Source: Cladorrhinum sp. PSN259 (taxonomy: Eukaryota > Ascomycota > Sordariomycetes > Sordariales > Podosporaceae). Taken from it: a DNA stretch of 64,000 bases. Both the position numbers and the translations under genes were made by a program. The stretch is taken from the NCBI GenBank assembly GCA_033725935.1, contig MU867113.1, positions 205,975 to 269,974 on the forward strand, written 5' to 3'. Shown one piece after another: positions 53,570-64,000 of the stretch. The notes beneath the pieces are model-generated. The model had not been told where the DNA came from. It saw nothing but the letters and a program-made list of their open reading frames with translations, and did no database searches. The stretch's first letter is position 1; every line of letters starts with the position of its first letter.

Positions 53570-54496
53570 TTAGTTGGCCTGGAACTGAGAGAAAAAGTCC
53601 CAACTGTTCTTGGGCGCAAACGGCTGCGACTGCCCAGAATCCTTCTGCGAAGGATTATGGTCGCCACTGTGAATCACCCAGGTAACGGGATATCCCTCCT
53701 TGCAGTTCTTGTACACCGTCTTGACCGAGTTGCCTCCGCTGGGCTGGGGTTCGGGAGACACGGGCGTGCACCCGTTGTTCTTGACGAACTTGTCCCTGAG
53801 GGATCGTCCTCCAGAGACGTTCAAGACCGAGTCGGATGTGCCGTGCTGTCCGTAGTAGGCAACGGGGTCGTTACCGCCTTGGCAGCCGCTCAAGAGACTT
53901 CCGGAGATGACGGCGACGGCGCGAATCACCTTGGGCCTGGCACAGGCGACGGCGTAGGACATGGCTCCACCGTAGCTGAAGCCGGTTGAGAAGCGAAGGG
54001 TGGTTTCAACGCAGAGATCGGCTTCAACGACCTTGACAAGTTGATCAAAGAAGGTAATGTCCTCGCCGCCCTGGTTGCCCCAGCCATTGTTGAGACCGTT
54101 GGGGACGACGAAGATGGCGCTGTTGTTGGAGAGGGGGGGAAGGCCGTAGTAGGGGATAACGCCGCCTTTGTTGGGGTCCTCGCCGTTGACGATCTTTTGG
54201 GCACTGCCGCCCAGTTGGTGCCTGTCAAGTTGGAGTTAGCGACATGCTCAACACTAGATAATGAGAGAGAGGACATACCAGGTGAAGACGAGCTTGTGAG
54301 CAGTTTCCTTGTCGTATCTGTCCGGAAGCTTGATAAAGTACTGACGTTGCTTGCCGTTGACAGTGATGGTGTACTGCTTGCTCTGGATGGTTGGGTTCTT
54401 TCCGCAGCCTGCCGACCTCTCAGCAGAGACGAAGCCAATGAGCGACACAAGCACGAAGAGTGCAAGTGTCACGACCGGGTTTTGACGTGCATGCAT
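53570..54496 (-). CDS. Secreted CE1-type esterase (feruloyl or acetylxylan esterase-like)
   Basis: Exons 54496-54279 and 54221-53570 give 289 residues. The intron is 57 nt (GTATGT donor, CTAAC branch, ACAG acceptor) and splits a Trp codon (FTW|HQLGGSA). A signal peptide (VTLALFVLVSLIGFVSA) leads into AGCGKNPTI. The alpha/beta-hydrolase core shows the LVFTWHQLGG strand with the oxyanion turn, GFSYGGAMSYAVAC with the nucleophile near S155, HGTSDSVLN with the catalytic Asp, and VTWVIHSGDH with the His. Cysteines flank the active site, as in feruloyl esterases of family CE1. These release ferulate or acetate from plant xylan outside the cell. Which ester is cleaved cannot be decided by eye. Confidence 0.85.
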
Positions 54497-55752
54497 GGTG
54501 AAGGATGTCGTCGTGATCTCAGCCGAATGCTTGGTGACACAAAGGTGCTGAAGATAGTCATGTTGGTGTCAGCGAGTACACCTCTTTATACCCGAGAACT
54601 ATGTCCTCCTCCGTCGCAAGCCTAGCATGGTTTTGAGCCGAATAACCGTCCTTGGAATCAGCGAGTTGATGCCAGCAGAACTATTCGCAACGGCTAATAC
54701 CATGAAACTGACAAGATATTATCCGTTCTATTTGACCAGAGTACGCGTCTATTGAATGGACATCTTGTAGGCTTGGTAACAGCGGCTGAGAGGTGCGCTT
54801 CAGGATCTCATTCTTGCCTTGTGAATGAACTGTCGTGTGCCAAGCTCGGAACCTTTCCGAGACCTGTTGGGCAAAACTGCAAGGTGAAACATGCGCGCGA
54901 ATCATGGTTGAGTATCCTATATTAAACTTACCCCAGAGTCTCGGAACTTTATGTCGGCAAATGAGAGACCCCAGTTGGACATTATCCGCAACAAACATCA
55001 AGCCTTGTAGAACCGCCCGGACAACAAGTGGGGCTCATCCCATCCTCCTGATGCTCTTCGAGTCGTGTTTAACTTCAAGTTCTTCCACAAAAATCCAGTT
55101 CAGGAACCTCCGCTCTCCGATGATCACCCAAGATCTGACCGTCCACGAGGTACTGGCACCTCCACCGCAATCAACTCCCCGCCATTTCTGACGCCATGGG
55201 CCAATCATACACCATTCACCGAGGTCCGATATAGTACTCCAATCCCTGGCTATTATCGACCACCTCTTGAGTGGTGGCGATGCACAATCCACGCCGCAAG
55301 TCTGACCGCCTACTCTTGCTTTGGTTGCATGTGATCCGGAATTTCATGCTTTGGCAGACTGAGCCGTCAGACACCAGACCGCAGTCGACCCATCGATGCC
55401 AGCTCCTGGACTAGAAAAAGAGGATGACGGATTCAACCGCGAGGAGCACGCTTCCACCTTTCATATACATTCTCCTTCAATCTCCCGACTCGACCACACA
55501 ACCGATTTGAGACCGCCCTGTGCGTATCATAAAATGTATGTATGCTTATTCAAATTGTTACATTGACAAAAACGAATAATATTATGTATTGAGTCCATCC
55601 CACAAACAACAAACCCCCACTGTACATTTACTAACCCACGGCAACCCAATGTCCAAGCCAAAAAAAGGTTTCATATCGCATTAGTTATGTCCAAAAGATT
55701 CTTCTCTCGAATCAACTCTATACACCCGCACCTCCAGATCTCTCACACGATT
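54497..55752. other. Intergenic, about 1.3 kb
   Basis: This is the promoter of the CE1 esterase gene and 3' flank of membrane protein C. Short open frames without motifs only. Confidence 0.4.
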
Positions 55753-57009
55753 TTACGATCCCAACTCATTCAACCTTCCCCTGTGTTGATCCTCAACTGT
55801 GCCAATCTCATAGACTGGCTGTTGTGCCTGCTGAGGATACCCGCCGGCAACCTGTTGTCCTCCATAAGCCTGCACACCTGGCTGCCCAGGAGGAGGGGAA
55901 GGCGTATTTCCCCACTGCGGTTTATCACCGCCCTGAGCCTGGGTATAGAACTCTTGGTGGGCACCAGTCGGCGGGCTCATAGACATCATGGACGGCGTAG
56001 TAGGCGACATGTTGCCCATGCCAGGCTTAAATGAGGAATCATAAGTAGTCGCGGGAGAAGTCGAGGTCGGCGGGGGGACGTTGTGGTACGTCTGCTGCAT
56101 TGGCGCACCAGCATACCCGACGCTGCTGGCTGGGTACGCAGGGGAAGGTTGGTTGGGAGGAGGTGGGCTGGAGAGGTGGCCCTGGATGTTTTGGTCTTGC
56201 CTTTTTGAGCGGCGCATGAGGAAGAAGATGCCGGCTAGGATGAGTGCGAGGACGGCTACACCACCAACTGCACCGCCAATGATGGGGCCGAGCGGGGGAC
56301 CGCCATCGTCCGTGGGCTCGGTAGTCTGCGTGTTGGTTGGGCCGGTAGTAACTGGGCCGTTTGATGTTGGGATTGGATCCTCTGTCTTGGTGGGCACCTG
56401 CGTAAGAGTGATACCAGGAATTGGTCTTGAGCTTGTAGTCTCATCGCGGAGAACGCTCGTGGTGAGAACGCGACCGACTTGTCCGCCGTAAACCCATGAT
56501 ACCGCCTGTGCACTAGCCAGTGATGATGAAGCGCAACGGAAATCGCGAACACCATCGGGGAAGGCAAGAGTGCGGCAGAAGGGCGTGTCGTCGTTTGTGC
56601 AGTGCAGGAAGAAGACATTACTCTGGCAGACGTCGTTACACTGCGATGGATCGGTGGCGACGCTCTTGGGAACGCAGCGAACGTAGGCGCGGTCGGTTGA
56701 CTCAAACCCGCAGAAGATGGCGCCGACTTGTTCTGCCTCCCATTGGCACTTCTTGCCGTTTGTGCATGTGATGGGGTTTCCAGCGTTCCCAGACAGGAAA
56801 CCACAGGTCATGTCAGGCGCGCCGGTGACTGTATACGTTGGGTTGCTCGTCGCAGAGCTGGTGACGGCTTGTCTGAGGGCCAATGCTGGGGTTGGCTGTG
56901 GCTTGACCTCGGCGGCAGCAGATAAGAGGAGTTTGGGTATCTCAGCGCTCGAAGAGCCACTGAGGAGCAGCATCGACAGCCATGCTGCGCTGGTGAGATG
57001 TCTCGACAT
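55753..57009 (-). CDS. Cys-rich, Ser/Thr-rich single-pass membrane protein C
   Basis: An intronless frame gives 418 residues from ATG 57009; an open frame continues upstream to 57090, but the signal peptide starts here (MSRHLTSAAWLSMLLLSGSS). The ectodomain has cysteines in MTCGFLSGN, ITCTNGKKCQWE, IFCGFES, VRCVPKS, SQCNDVCQ, LHCTNDDTPFCRTLA and DFRCASS. A Thr/Pro stalk (residues 215-265) and one membrane helix (IIGGAVGGVAVLALILAGIF) follow, then basic RRSKRQ and a long Pro/Gly/Gln-rich cytoplasmic tail. This is the fungal family of cysteine-rich transmembrane proteins sharing topology with WSC/Mid2 sensors. The cysteine layout resembles proteins A and B only loosely. Sensing role inferred. 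Confidence 0.75.
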   Translation of the reverse strand: MSRHLTSAAWLSMLLLSGSSSAEIPKLLLSAAAEVKPQPTPALALRQAVTSSATSNPTYTVTGAPDMTCGFLSGNAGNPITCTNGKKCQWEAEQVGAIFCGFESTDRAYVRCVPKSVATDPSQCNDVCQSNVFFLHCTNDDTPFCRTLAFPDGVRDFRCASSSLASAQAVSWVYGGQVGRVLTTSVLRDETTSSRPIPGITLTQVPTKTEDPIPTSNGPVTTGPTNTQTTEPTDDGGPPLGPIIGGAVGGVAVLALILAGIFFLMRRSKRQDQNIQGHLSSPPPPNQPSPAYPASSVGYAGAPMQQTYHNVPPPTSTSPATTYDSSFKPGMGNMSPTTPSMMSMSPPTGAHQEFYTQAQGGDKPQWGNTPSPPPGQPGVQAYGGQQVAGGYPQQAQQPVYEIGTVEDQHRGRLNELGS

Positions 57010-58896
57010 GGTGTTGATGGACGGACCAAATTTCCGGACTCGGATAGTGAGAGGAAGCAAACAGAGGGAAGAGAGAGCTTCGTCTCCCAAGAGGAGGGGA
57101 ACGCCTCATGTTTATGAGAGCCGCAGTGTTCGGTCGTCCCACACAGCAGGACCCCAGTAACAAATCTGCACCTCCGTTAAATTATCGACAACGTGAGAGT
57201 CTCAGTGGTCCAAACTCTGGCAACAGGGTCGTGCCAAGGCCGCTAACTGACCTGGCTTGCAGCAGCTGAAAGTTCGATGGCACACCGATTCCGGATCCCG
57301 ACCACGAGGCTCTCGTTTAAACAATGGGTTGAATGGTTGATCCACGTTGAAAAGTTCTCTGCAGGGTATCATTGAAGAACGAGATCTGCCCTGCCTGAAA
57401 AATGGAGTTTATTTTGTGGCCGATAGAGGACTCCAATTTAGGGAGCGTTTCGAAGCGATGCGGTAGATGATGAGGTGCTCTCTCCGGAGAAGTTTGGAGA
57501 AAAGCGGGCAGATGCGGGGAGCTGGACACCCAATCCTACCTCAGCCTCACTGCTCAAATGTCGTATTCCGAAAAGAAGCGAATCTGTGATGAACATGATG
57601 TTTTTTTTTCCTTGCTTACGAGAAGCGGAAGTCGGCCAAGTCGAATCCAAAAATTTGGTCAAATTATGGCGAATTGCTGTTTCGGCCTCAATTTGGTCCG
57701 ACGGATGACAGAAACAATTGGGTTTGGATCAAGCAATTGCCAAGGAGTGCAGATACCATTTAGTGATCTGTGCACTGCTCCGCCACTTGGCCGTTCCCCA
57801 ACCTCAGGATTGAATTGCTCCACACTTTCCGTTCACTAGCTCCAATAGTGGAATGACCCACCATGAAAACGGGAACTCGGTGCAGCTTCTTTCCTCAACC
57901 TGTTTTTCGACTGCCCAGAGCTGCGTCTCTCTCTACGAACTTGTTCTTTGCCGGACGATCCGTCTTTGCTGCAGTATCCAAATTGGGATATCTGTGCGGA
58001 CGTTAATATCGAGTCACCTTTATGATGTAGATCTTATACACGCTGCTTCTCGACTTTATAAACACCGGAATCTTGGACCATTTGCCATGGGAAAAACAGT
58101 ATCCGATTGAAAACACGGAGCAGAAAATCTAGTGTTTGTTGATGGCAAGAAAGATCGACAACTTGGAAGACACGAATGCGCACAGACACTTCCATCAATC
58201 ACTGGATGCTGTGTGGCGCAATCATGATCGTCGGTCCCACTCCCAGAACGGCTGTTGAGTGGGGACTAACAGCGGCCAGCGCACTATCTATCCTATTTTG
58301 GGTTAGTGTAATCCTGTGTAAGTGAATCAATTCCTAATGGACCTCGACATCCGAAGAAAACAGTTGGCAAAGACAAGAAATCAAAAATCTTTTCAAAGAG
58401 CTATATGATATATAGACAGAGCCTGAGACCATACAACTGATGCAAGTTGAACCTGGACGTCCTATGTAATGCCCGCTGTGGTCCAATTTGGCCGCCTGGT
58501 GTATTTGGTGACGAGGTTAGTCAGAGTCTCAAGATTCCAAAAAGCGTCCCTCTCTGATTGTTTCCATTTAGATTTGAAGTGTCATTCTACTTGGGGTGTG
58601 TTTGTTTAGTTGTCATGATGTCGTCGCTCAATCACCCCCTGAACCCCCCGAAAAACCCCCGGCAGGCAGCAATCGTATTGTAGGCTTGGCGCCGATGCTC
58701 GAGAAAGCCCTGCCAGACATGACATCTCCAACTTGAACAACAAATTGATGTCAGCATAGTCTGATCGGCTGCCTCAGAGTCTCGAGAAGAGATTAGATAT
58801 AAATCGGATACTTTTCCGAGTCCTGTAACCTCACGACCATCACATCAGATTAAACTTCTTGGTCGTTAGCCTGTAACATCACCACCAGCCTTCAAA
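57010..58896. other. Intergenic, about 1.9 kb
   Basis: No recognised gene, repeat or RNA gene. It contains the promoter of membrane protein C and that of the ankyrin gene. Confidence 0.4.
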
Positions 58897-59610
58897 ATGG
58901 ACCCAAAGCCTTGTACCGACTCCGAACTCATAGCCCGAACCCACAAAGGTCTGGAAGAGGAAGCGGAAGATGCAGGAATCACCCTTCCCTCGCCCACACT
59001 TCCCCTGCCGGAATTCCTATCCGCCCTCAAAGAATGCAGTGGAGTCGAGATTTATTCACCCGCTTTCGGCGAATTCCTTTCGGGAGAAACTGCCCTAACC
59101 GCGTGCCACAACTTTGAAAAGAACAACAATTTCCCTTTGCCCGTTCCCTGCACGGCAGAGCAAGCCCGCGCCTGGCTAGCCGTCTTCCCTCTCGACACTC
59201 TCAATTTCCCTTCAGACCCAACGACGTCTGCCTCAGCCGCCTCCACAAACAAGTACAAACTCGGGGACGAAAGATCGGCTGATCTGCTGGTCCCACTTGC
59301 GCGCTGGCCAAAGAGTAATCCGGAGAGACTGGAAATTGCGAGGATGTTACTCGAGAACAACGGAGCGGACCCGAACGGCAACACGCAGATCTATCGTGGG
59401 TGGTGTTACAGCCCCAGCGATCTGGGTATGGCGCCCATTCACATCGCTGCGGGGACTGGGGATGTCGAGATGGTTGAGTTGCTGTTGGAGTTCGGGGCTG
59501 ACAAGGACAAGAAGGATGGGTATGGACGGACGGCCATGGATCTGGCCAAGGCGAAGGGGGAGCGGGCGGTGGTGAATGTTTTGGAAGAGTGGAAAGGTTC
59601 TCATCTTTGA
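58897..59610 (+). CDS. Ankyrin-repeat protein
   Basis: An intronless frame gives 237 residues. The ATG at 58897 (TCAAAATGG) has excellent fungal context. The N-terminal 120 residues are a helical region without a named domain. Ankyrin repeats start near residue 145: ERLEIARMLLENNGADPNG, then MAPIHIAAGTGDVEMVELLLEFGAD, then DGYGRTAMDLAKAKGERAVVNVL, giving two to three repeats. There is no signal peptide or membrane segment. Short ankyrin proteins act as protein-binding adaptors. The partner is unknown. Confidence 0.75.
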   Translation: MDPKPCTDSELIARTHKGLEEEAEDAGITLPSPTLPLPEFLSALKECSGVEIYSPAFGEFLSGETALTACHNFEKNNNFPLPVPCTAEQARAWLAVFPLDTLNFPSDPTTSASAASTNKYKLGDERSADLLVPLARWPKSNPERLEIARMLLENNGADPNGNTQIYRGWCYSPSDLGMAPIHIAAGTGDVEMVELLLEFGADKDKKDGYGRTAMDLAKAKGERAVVNVLEEWKGSHL

Positions 59611-60419
59611 GTCAAATAGACTTGACTTGAGGTACTTAAATGGATATTACGTATATCCGCCCCGATATCTCCTCCATATATGTATACCGCTTGTGGATTG
59701 TTAGATCAAATCATACGTAAACACAGTTCATAAAAGGCCTTAGGTTGGCTATTTCAGGGGGTCGGTTGCTTCTATTCAATCAAGTTCTTTCCTGTTTGTT
59801 TATTTGGGGTACTGTATATATGATCAGCCCTTATACAGTTCGCAGGAATCTGAGGCCCAAAAAGCAAAAAATAAAAAAAACATTATTCACGGGTACTTGA
59901 AGCGTGGCATTCGTAAGTAAATCGCGCGCACATATTTAACACCGACATCTAACGTTCTTTAGATATGTAAAGAAATATGGGCCTTTTGATACTGAAGGTG
60001 GTGAAGCATTTTGCCAAAACTATGGCGCTCGGCACAAAAGGCAAGGGATTATCGGTACTAGTTATTACGACGAGGACGGTTGGGAGTGCGCCGCACACGC
60101 AACAGTTCCTTGCTGTTACGGGTGGCATATTTACGGCAGCGATTGGTATACTAATACTATCGCTGGGAGATACTTGGATTGAATGGGGGGAGCTATGCAT
60201 AAGTTTCCCTTGGAAGTACTGATAGAACTAAGAAGCAAGAATACCAAAAAAATAGAATACGGAATACGGTCACTGAAGATTATAAGACGCCAAGTAAAGG
60301 GCATCACCAATCAGGTACGGATTTCGGAAGGGAGTTGGCAATGATGGAGAAGGAGAAGAAGAGATAATCTTGACGGCAGTAACAGGAAGACCTCGGTTAT
60401 ACTATCTGGACCCATGACT
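59611..60419. other. Intergenic
   Basis: A/T-rich sequence with A-runs near 59870. Open frames of 80 codons at about 59950-60220 on both strands lack recognisable motifs. Confidence 0.4.
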
Positions 60420-61648
60420 TCACTGCCAAGTATCCCTATTCGAAGATTCTTCCTGAAGTAACTCCATCTCAACATCCCCATCCTCGCCACCAGGGCTCTT
60501 GGACAAGTCCACAACCGTCGTTCCCTCCTTGCGCCACCAGTCTTTAGTAGGCATGTCCAATGCCAAGTCCCGCCCTGCCGCACCATTCCGCCTCCAAACA
60601 AGCAGCCTCCCAACCGAGAGATGGTTGATGGCAACCCGCAAACTTCCCGGCATGACCCGTCCTCTGAGCCGCGGAAGACAAAGAATGTATAAACAAGCCC
60701 CCGCCCACGCCAGCCACACACCACAGCATAGATAAGCTGCAATTCCAAACCCATACCTGTATGTAACCGTCTTGCGGTACATGAGCACCTCACTTGTCGC
60801 TGCACCTGCATTGACGGCACCCGAGAGACGCGACTTTGTGCCCGTGACCATGTTCGCCATCAGCTCGGTCCAGCGGAGATTGGTGATCTTGTGCGGAGTG
60901 GAGCTGAGATTCTGCCAGCGCAGCATAGTGGCCAGGTCGGTGCCTCCTTGGTACGAGTTTCCTGTGAAGATAGCCTGCAGGCTGAGCGCCGGGGCACGAA
61001 AACCTGCCTGTAAACAACGCGAGTTAGTTCCGGTGTTGTTTCTTCCCCGAAGAGATACGGGAACCGAAGACACAGAGGTGAAAAGGAAAAAAGACAAAAG
61101 ACAGAAGAAGTTGTAAGAAGACGAAGTCGTAGCGGACTCACGAGACTGTCGCCCCACCCACTTCCTGACATGCCGTAGGAACTCATCGAAGTAGGCAGGG
61201 CCAAGGAATCCGCTCGGAGCGTCCGAATCCCGCCCGCAAACTTTTGATCCGTGGCTTGGTCGATGATGCCCCATTGCAGGTCGATGCTGACTAGGTCAAA
61301 CTCGACCCCGGGGTTTTCAACCGCCCAGAGAGGCTTGCCCTCCTCCCGCTTGTAGTCTATGTTGGCGATAGACTGGACCCCAAGTCCGGAGAGGGATAGT
61401 GGGTTCCCGGGAGCTGCGGACGACGCCGTGGCGTTGTAGACGAAGGTGACTCGCTTCAATGTCGCTTTGATTCCCGTGGCACAAATGGAGATCGGCCTCG
61501 GCAACGCGTCAGATGTCCCCACCGTTCCGTTGCGGTTGATACTGGCAAGTGGAGGTATGCTATAGTAGCACGAGACAAGAGGTATATCGATGGATGCTGT
61601 AGTATTTCCCCTGTAGCCCCGGCAGGAGCGGACTTTACATATAAAGTG
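60420..61648 (-). CDS. Membrane protein, 5'-truncated
   Basis: The readable exons are 61648-61142 and 61007-60420, joined in phase 0 across a 134-nt intron (GTGAGT donor, ACAG acceptor), giving at least 364 residues. The frame is closed upstream by TGA at 61651-61649. The N-terminal portion starts mid-protein (YRGNTTASIDIPLVSCYYSI, PPLASINRNGT), continues with ICATGIKATLKRVTFVYNAT, VSIDLQWGIIDQ, and SSYGMSGSGWGDSL, and then the second exon (AGFRAPALSLQAIFTG, LRWTELMANM). It ends with one membrane helix (YGFGIAAYLCCGVWLAWAGA) and a C-terminal cytoplasmic tail. This is a large fungal family of secreted-then-anchored proteins whose members normally have a signal peptide and further ectodomain upstream. 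That part is missing here, where sequence becomes RIP-like. Confidence 0.6.
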
Positions 61649-62012
61649 TCATGTTCCAGGGAAAATGTCCTCCGAATTTGGAAGACATACTGCCGAATAC
61701 TAAAGATAATTTTCGTCGGAAAGTAATACATACATACCACTATATAGGGATAGATAGAGGTTAGGGGAATTAAGCGCCCAGGCTCAAACGCCTAAAATTG
61801 GTTTTCCATTTTTAAGAGTCCTAATTTTTAAAAATAGTCAGGCGCTTAGGACCTTGGCAAAGACATCTTAAATAAAGGCTATTGCAAATTATTTTAAGGC
61901 CTTTTAATCCTAATAAAGCTCTCTTTAATTAGGTAATATATAGGACCTCGGCGTTTTTAATTCTACGAAGTTACTGAGTCATATTATGGCCGTTAAATTT
62001 ATAAAGGCTAGT
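61649..62012. other. AT-rich, RIP-like degenerate sequence
   Basis: From about 61745 the sequence is AT-rich with TTAA/TTTTTAA runs and degraded look, as in RIP-mutated repeats. A GCGCC...GGCGC pair at about 61770 and 61842 hints at an inverted repeat. No coding frame survives. Confidence 0.5.
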
Positions 62013-62500
62013 TGTTACAACCTGCACCGGGTAGGGTTCAGACTGTAAGGCAGTACGCCTGGGGTAATATGACAGGAGAATCGAAGGTTACAGGACGCTC
62101 TCAGACGGGGTCAATCACTATCAACTAACAGATAGCTCTACAAAGTATCGCTTATAAGTATTGTAGACAATGAACGATTGTAATTGCTTGCGTGAGGAAC
62201 CAAGTCCTTACGATAGGAAGCGCCCAGCACTTCCTCTACTTATAGTGAAGCTATCTACATATATTTCCTGTGTATATTGTACCTTGCTCGCTCTGCTCGC
62301 TCTGTAAATCCGCGATCACAGCGAGCAAGCTTCTTGCTCGCCGTGCTCGCTGTGCTTGGCAGGGATCAGAGCAGGCGCATCTTAATTGGTTACATCGGGA
62401 CTTCGTGGGTCTTCGCATCCCTGGCCCAACGATTGGTCACGGTCTCACAATGCCCTGCATAGTGGTCCGTGTGCGGGGGATTTACGCGCGAGGCGTAACA
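62013..62500 (-). repeat. Solo LTR, minus orientation, 488 bp
   Basis: The element starts TGTTACAACCTG and ends GGCGTAACA on the plus strand; on the minus strand it reads TGTTACGCC...GTTGTAACA, the canonical TG...CA LTR ends. It is flanked by a perfect 5-bp target duplication, CTAGT at 62008-62012 and 62501-62505. It is an inverted copy of the LTR at 63369-63865; the ends match closely, but a central segment (about 62270-62390) differs. No internal coding region adjoins it. Confidence 0.85.
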
Positions 62501-62505
62501 CTAGT

Positions 62506-63368
62506 GGGTAATACGATCACCCTATTATTTCAATTAATTTAACCATTTGCTAAAATTTGAATAGTAGGCCGTATATAATAAATATTATATTATTTTTATC
62601 GCTAAATTTAGGGTAATTAATTAATATTAAAATAATTAAGTTATAATAAGTAGAAGAAGGTTATTATTTAATTAGGATAAGGGTATTTAATTAAGTTTAG
62701 TTGCTTACGAAACCCTAACCTTATTAGGGATTAACTGGTGCTAGCGAAGGAGTTAAAAAAGATTTTTGCCACGGGTTAATTTTAATATAAATTTTTTAAA
62801 CGCTGTATTAGTATTCGGATTAAACCGATATTGAATCGTAAATTTATCTTTTCCGAAAAGAAGTAGATAAAGCTTTTAACTATTACGTATTATTGAATTC
62901 TAAGACGCGTGATAGATGGAGAATTATTTTATTAAGGCTACGGATGGCGGATTTTATTAGATTGTTAATTTTTGAGGGCTGCAGGGTCTCTACTGGGCTC
63001 AGTAGCAGAGACTAGGCTACAGGGGCTGTGCCCTGTAGTGGTGCGTAGCGGAAGCGTTGCTGCTAAACGGTACGGTGGGAGGTGGTACGACAGTATGGAG
63101 TACTGAAGGAAGCAAGGCCACTGTAGTACAGTGGGCAATAACACTGAAAACAAGGGTCTTCAGGGCACTTGTGCCCTGGAAAGACAGAAGGTTGCAGTGG
63201 TGTATAGAGGCTTGGTTGCGTATACTGTTGTATTGTTATGCTTGCTTAGAGAACTAGATACAGGAAGGAGAGGAGATTTACAGGCTTCTTATATACGTCT
63301 TCAGATCTTCCAGAGGGTTCTATAGTGGCCAGGGTCCCTGTAGACTAGTGGGTGCTCCTGTGGGACTG
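62506..63368. other. RIP-like AT block and unidentified repeat
   Basis: 62520-62960 is extremely AT-rich with TTAATTAAT-like runs and no coding frame, as in heavy RIP. 62960-63368 is of balanced composition, with the self-complementary GGCTACAGGGGCTGTGCCCTG near 63014. It looks like part of another repeat that continues on the far side of the second LTR. No protein motif was recognised. Confidence 0.45.
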
Positions 63369-63865
63369 TGTTACGCCTCGCGCATAAGTCCCCCGCACAC
63401 GGACCGCTATGCAGGGCATTGTGGGACCGTGACCAATCATTGGGCCAGGGATGAGAAGACCCACAAAGTCCCGATGCAGCCAATCAAGGATTGACTGTAC
63501 TGACTGCGATCCGAGAACCGCAAGAAGCGCAGTCACAAGAATAACCACACTGACTGCGATGCCCAAGGGGCGGATGGAGCAGTCAGTGAAGTCAGTATAC
63601 AATATACCTAGGAAACACATGTAGATAGCTTCACTATAAGTAGGAGGAGTGCTGGGCACTTCCCATCGTGAGGACTTGGTTCCTCACGCAAGCAATACAA
63701 TCGTTCATTGTCTACAATACTCATAAGCGATACTTTGTAGAGCTACCTGTTAGTTGACAGTGATTGACCCCGTCTGAGAGCGTCCCACATCCTTCGATTC
63801 CCCTGTCATATTACCCCAGGCGTACTGCCTTGCAGTCTGAACCCTACCCGGTACAGGTTGTAACA
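63369..63865 (+). repeat. Solo LTR, plus orientation, 497 bp
   Basis: It begins TGTTACGCCTCGCGC and ends CAGGTTGTAACA, with canonical TG...CA ends. The 5-bp target duplication GACTG is perfect (63364-63368 and 63866-63870). It is the same family as the inverted LTR at 62013-62500. No gag or pol adjoins, so it is a solo LTR left by recombination. Confidence 0.88.
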
Positions 63866-64000
63866 GACTGCTATACTACAGAGGGTATAGAGCTGGTTCT
63901 ACGGCTTTCGGTGGTTTTCTTCAGGCCACGTAAACCTTTCCACAGGTGACAACTTCGTCTGGGACTTGACCAACCACTTACAAGGCTTTGGTTGAACTAA
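63866..64000. other. Right-edge sequence, continuation of unidentified repeat
   Basis: After the target duplication the sequence resumes with TATACTACAGAGGGTATAGAG. No gene is recognised to the right edge of the window. Confidence 0.35.

Noticed and set aside
59949..60222. Open frames of about 80 codons on both strands
   Set aside because: No motifs, no start context advantage, located in AT-rich flank; mutual shadows.
1..64000. Search for CRISPR arrays, operons, bacterial promoters or integrons
   Set aside because: The window is eukaryotic (fungal) with spliceosomal introns. No regularly spaced palindromic repeats or polycistronic arrangement is present.

Overview
This window looks like nuclear DNA of a filamentous ascomycete (Pezizomycotina), most likely a Sordariomycete. 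The signs are: short spliceosomal introns of about 50-85 nt with GTANGT-type donors and CTAAC/CTGAC branch sites; monocistronic genes on both strands; secreted cutinase, laccase and CE1 esterase genes; HET, HeLo-like and NACHT genes of fungal allorecognition type; and repeats carrying C-to-T/G-to-A stop codons typical of repeat-induced point mutation (RIP). The species cannot be fixed from the sequence alone.

Layout. 0-10 kb: a dsRNA-binding-domain gene cut by the left edge, an unknown gene, a Myb-like gene, an Ap4A-phosphorylase-like gene tail-to-tail with an alpha/beta hydrolase, a small heat-shock gene with a clear heat-shock element, and an SGNH hydrolase. 10-13.6 kb: a frameshifted tandem zinc-finger gene, a possible TIR element and a RIP-damaged Tad1-type LINE ORF1 relic. 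13.6-24.9 kb: a membrane/disordered protein, a three-exon laccase, a NACHT NLR-like gene broken by one in-frame TAG, an MDR oxidoreductase and a dynamin fragment. 25.9-32.2 kb: small genes, including a Gly/His-rich protein, the mitochondrial pyruvate carrier MPC1, and several small secreted cysteine-rich proteins.

32.9-40.4 kb is the most interesting block. A decayed HET-domain gene lies beside a divergent pair: a membrane protein with a hydrolase-like fold that has lost its nucleophile serine, and a HeLo-like/DUF7580-like protein. 40.7-59.6 kb holds three single-pass membrane proteins with cysteine-rich ectodomains, an FtsJ-like methyltransferase with a GC-AG intron, a cutinase, an RfaE2-like nucleotidyltransferase with a broken HxGH motif, a polytopic membrane protein, a further secreted cysteine-rich protein, a CE1 esterase and an ankyrin protein. 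60.4-64 kb: a membrane-protein gene that lacks its 5' part and abuts a RIP-damaged repeat island carrying two inverted solo LTRs, each with a perfect 5-bp target duplication.

Exon coordinates were derived by eye from splice signals and frame continuity. Family assignments rest on motifs recognised by reading, not on database searches. The genes do not form an operon or an obvious biosynthetic cluster. The recurrent themes are secretion and plant-polymer degradation, cell-surface proteins, and fungal non-self recognition.
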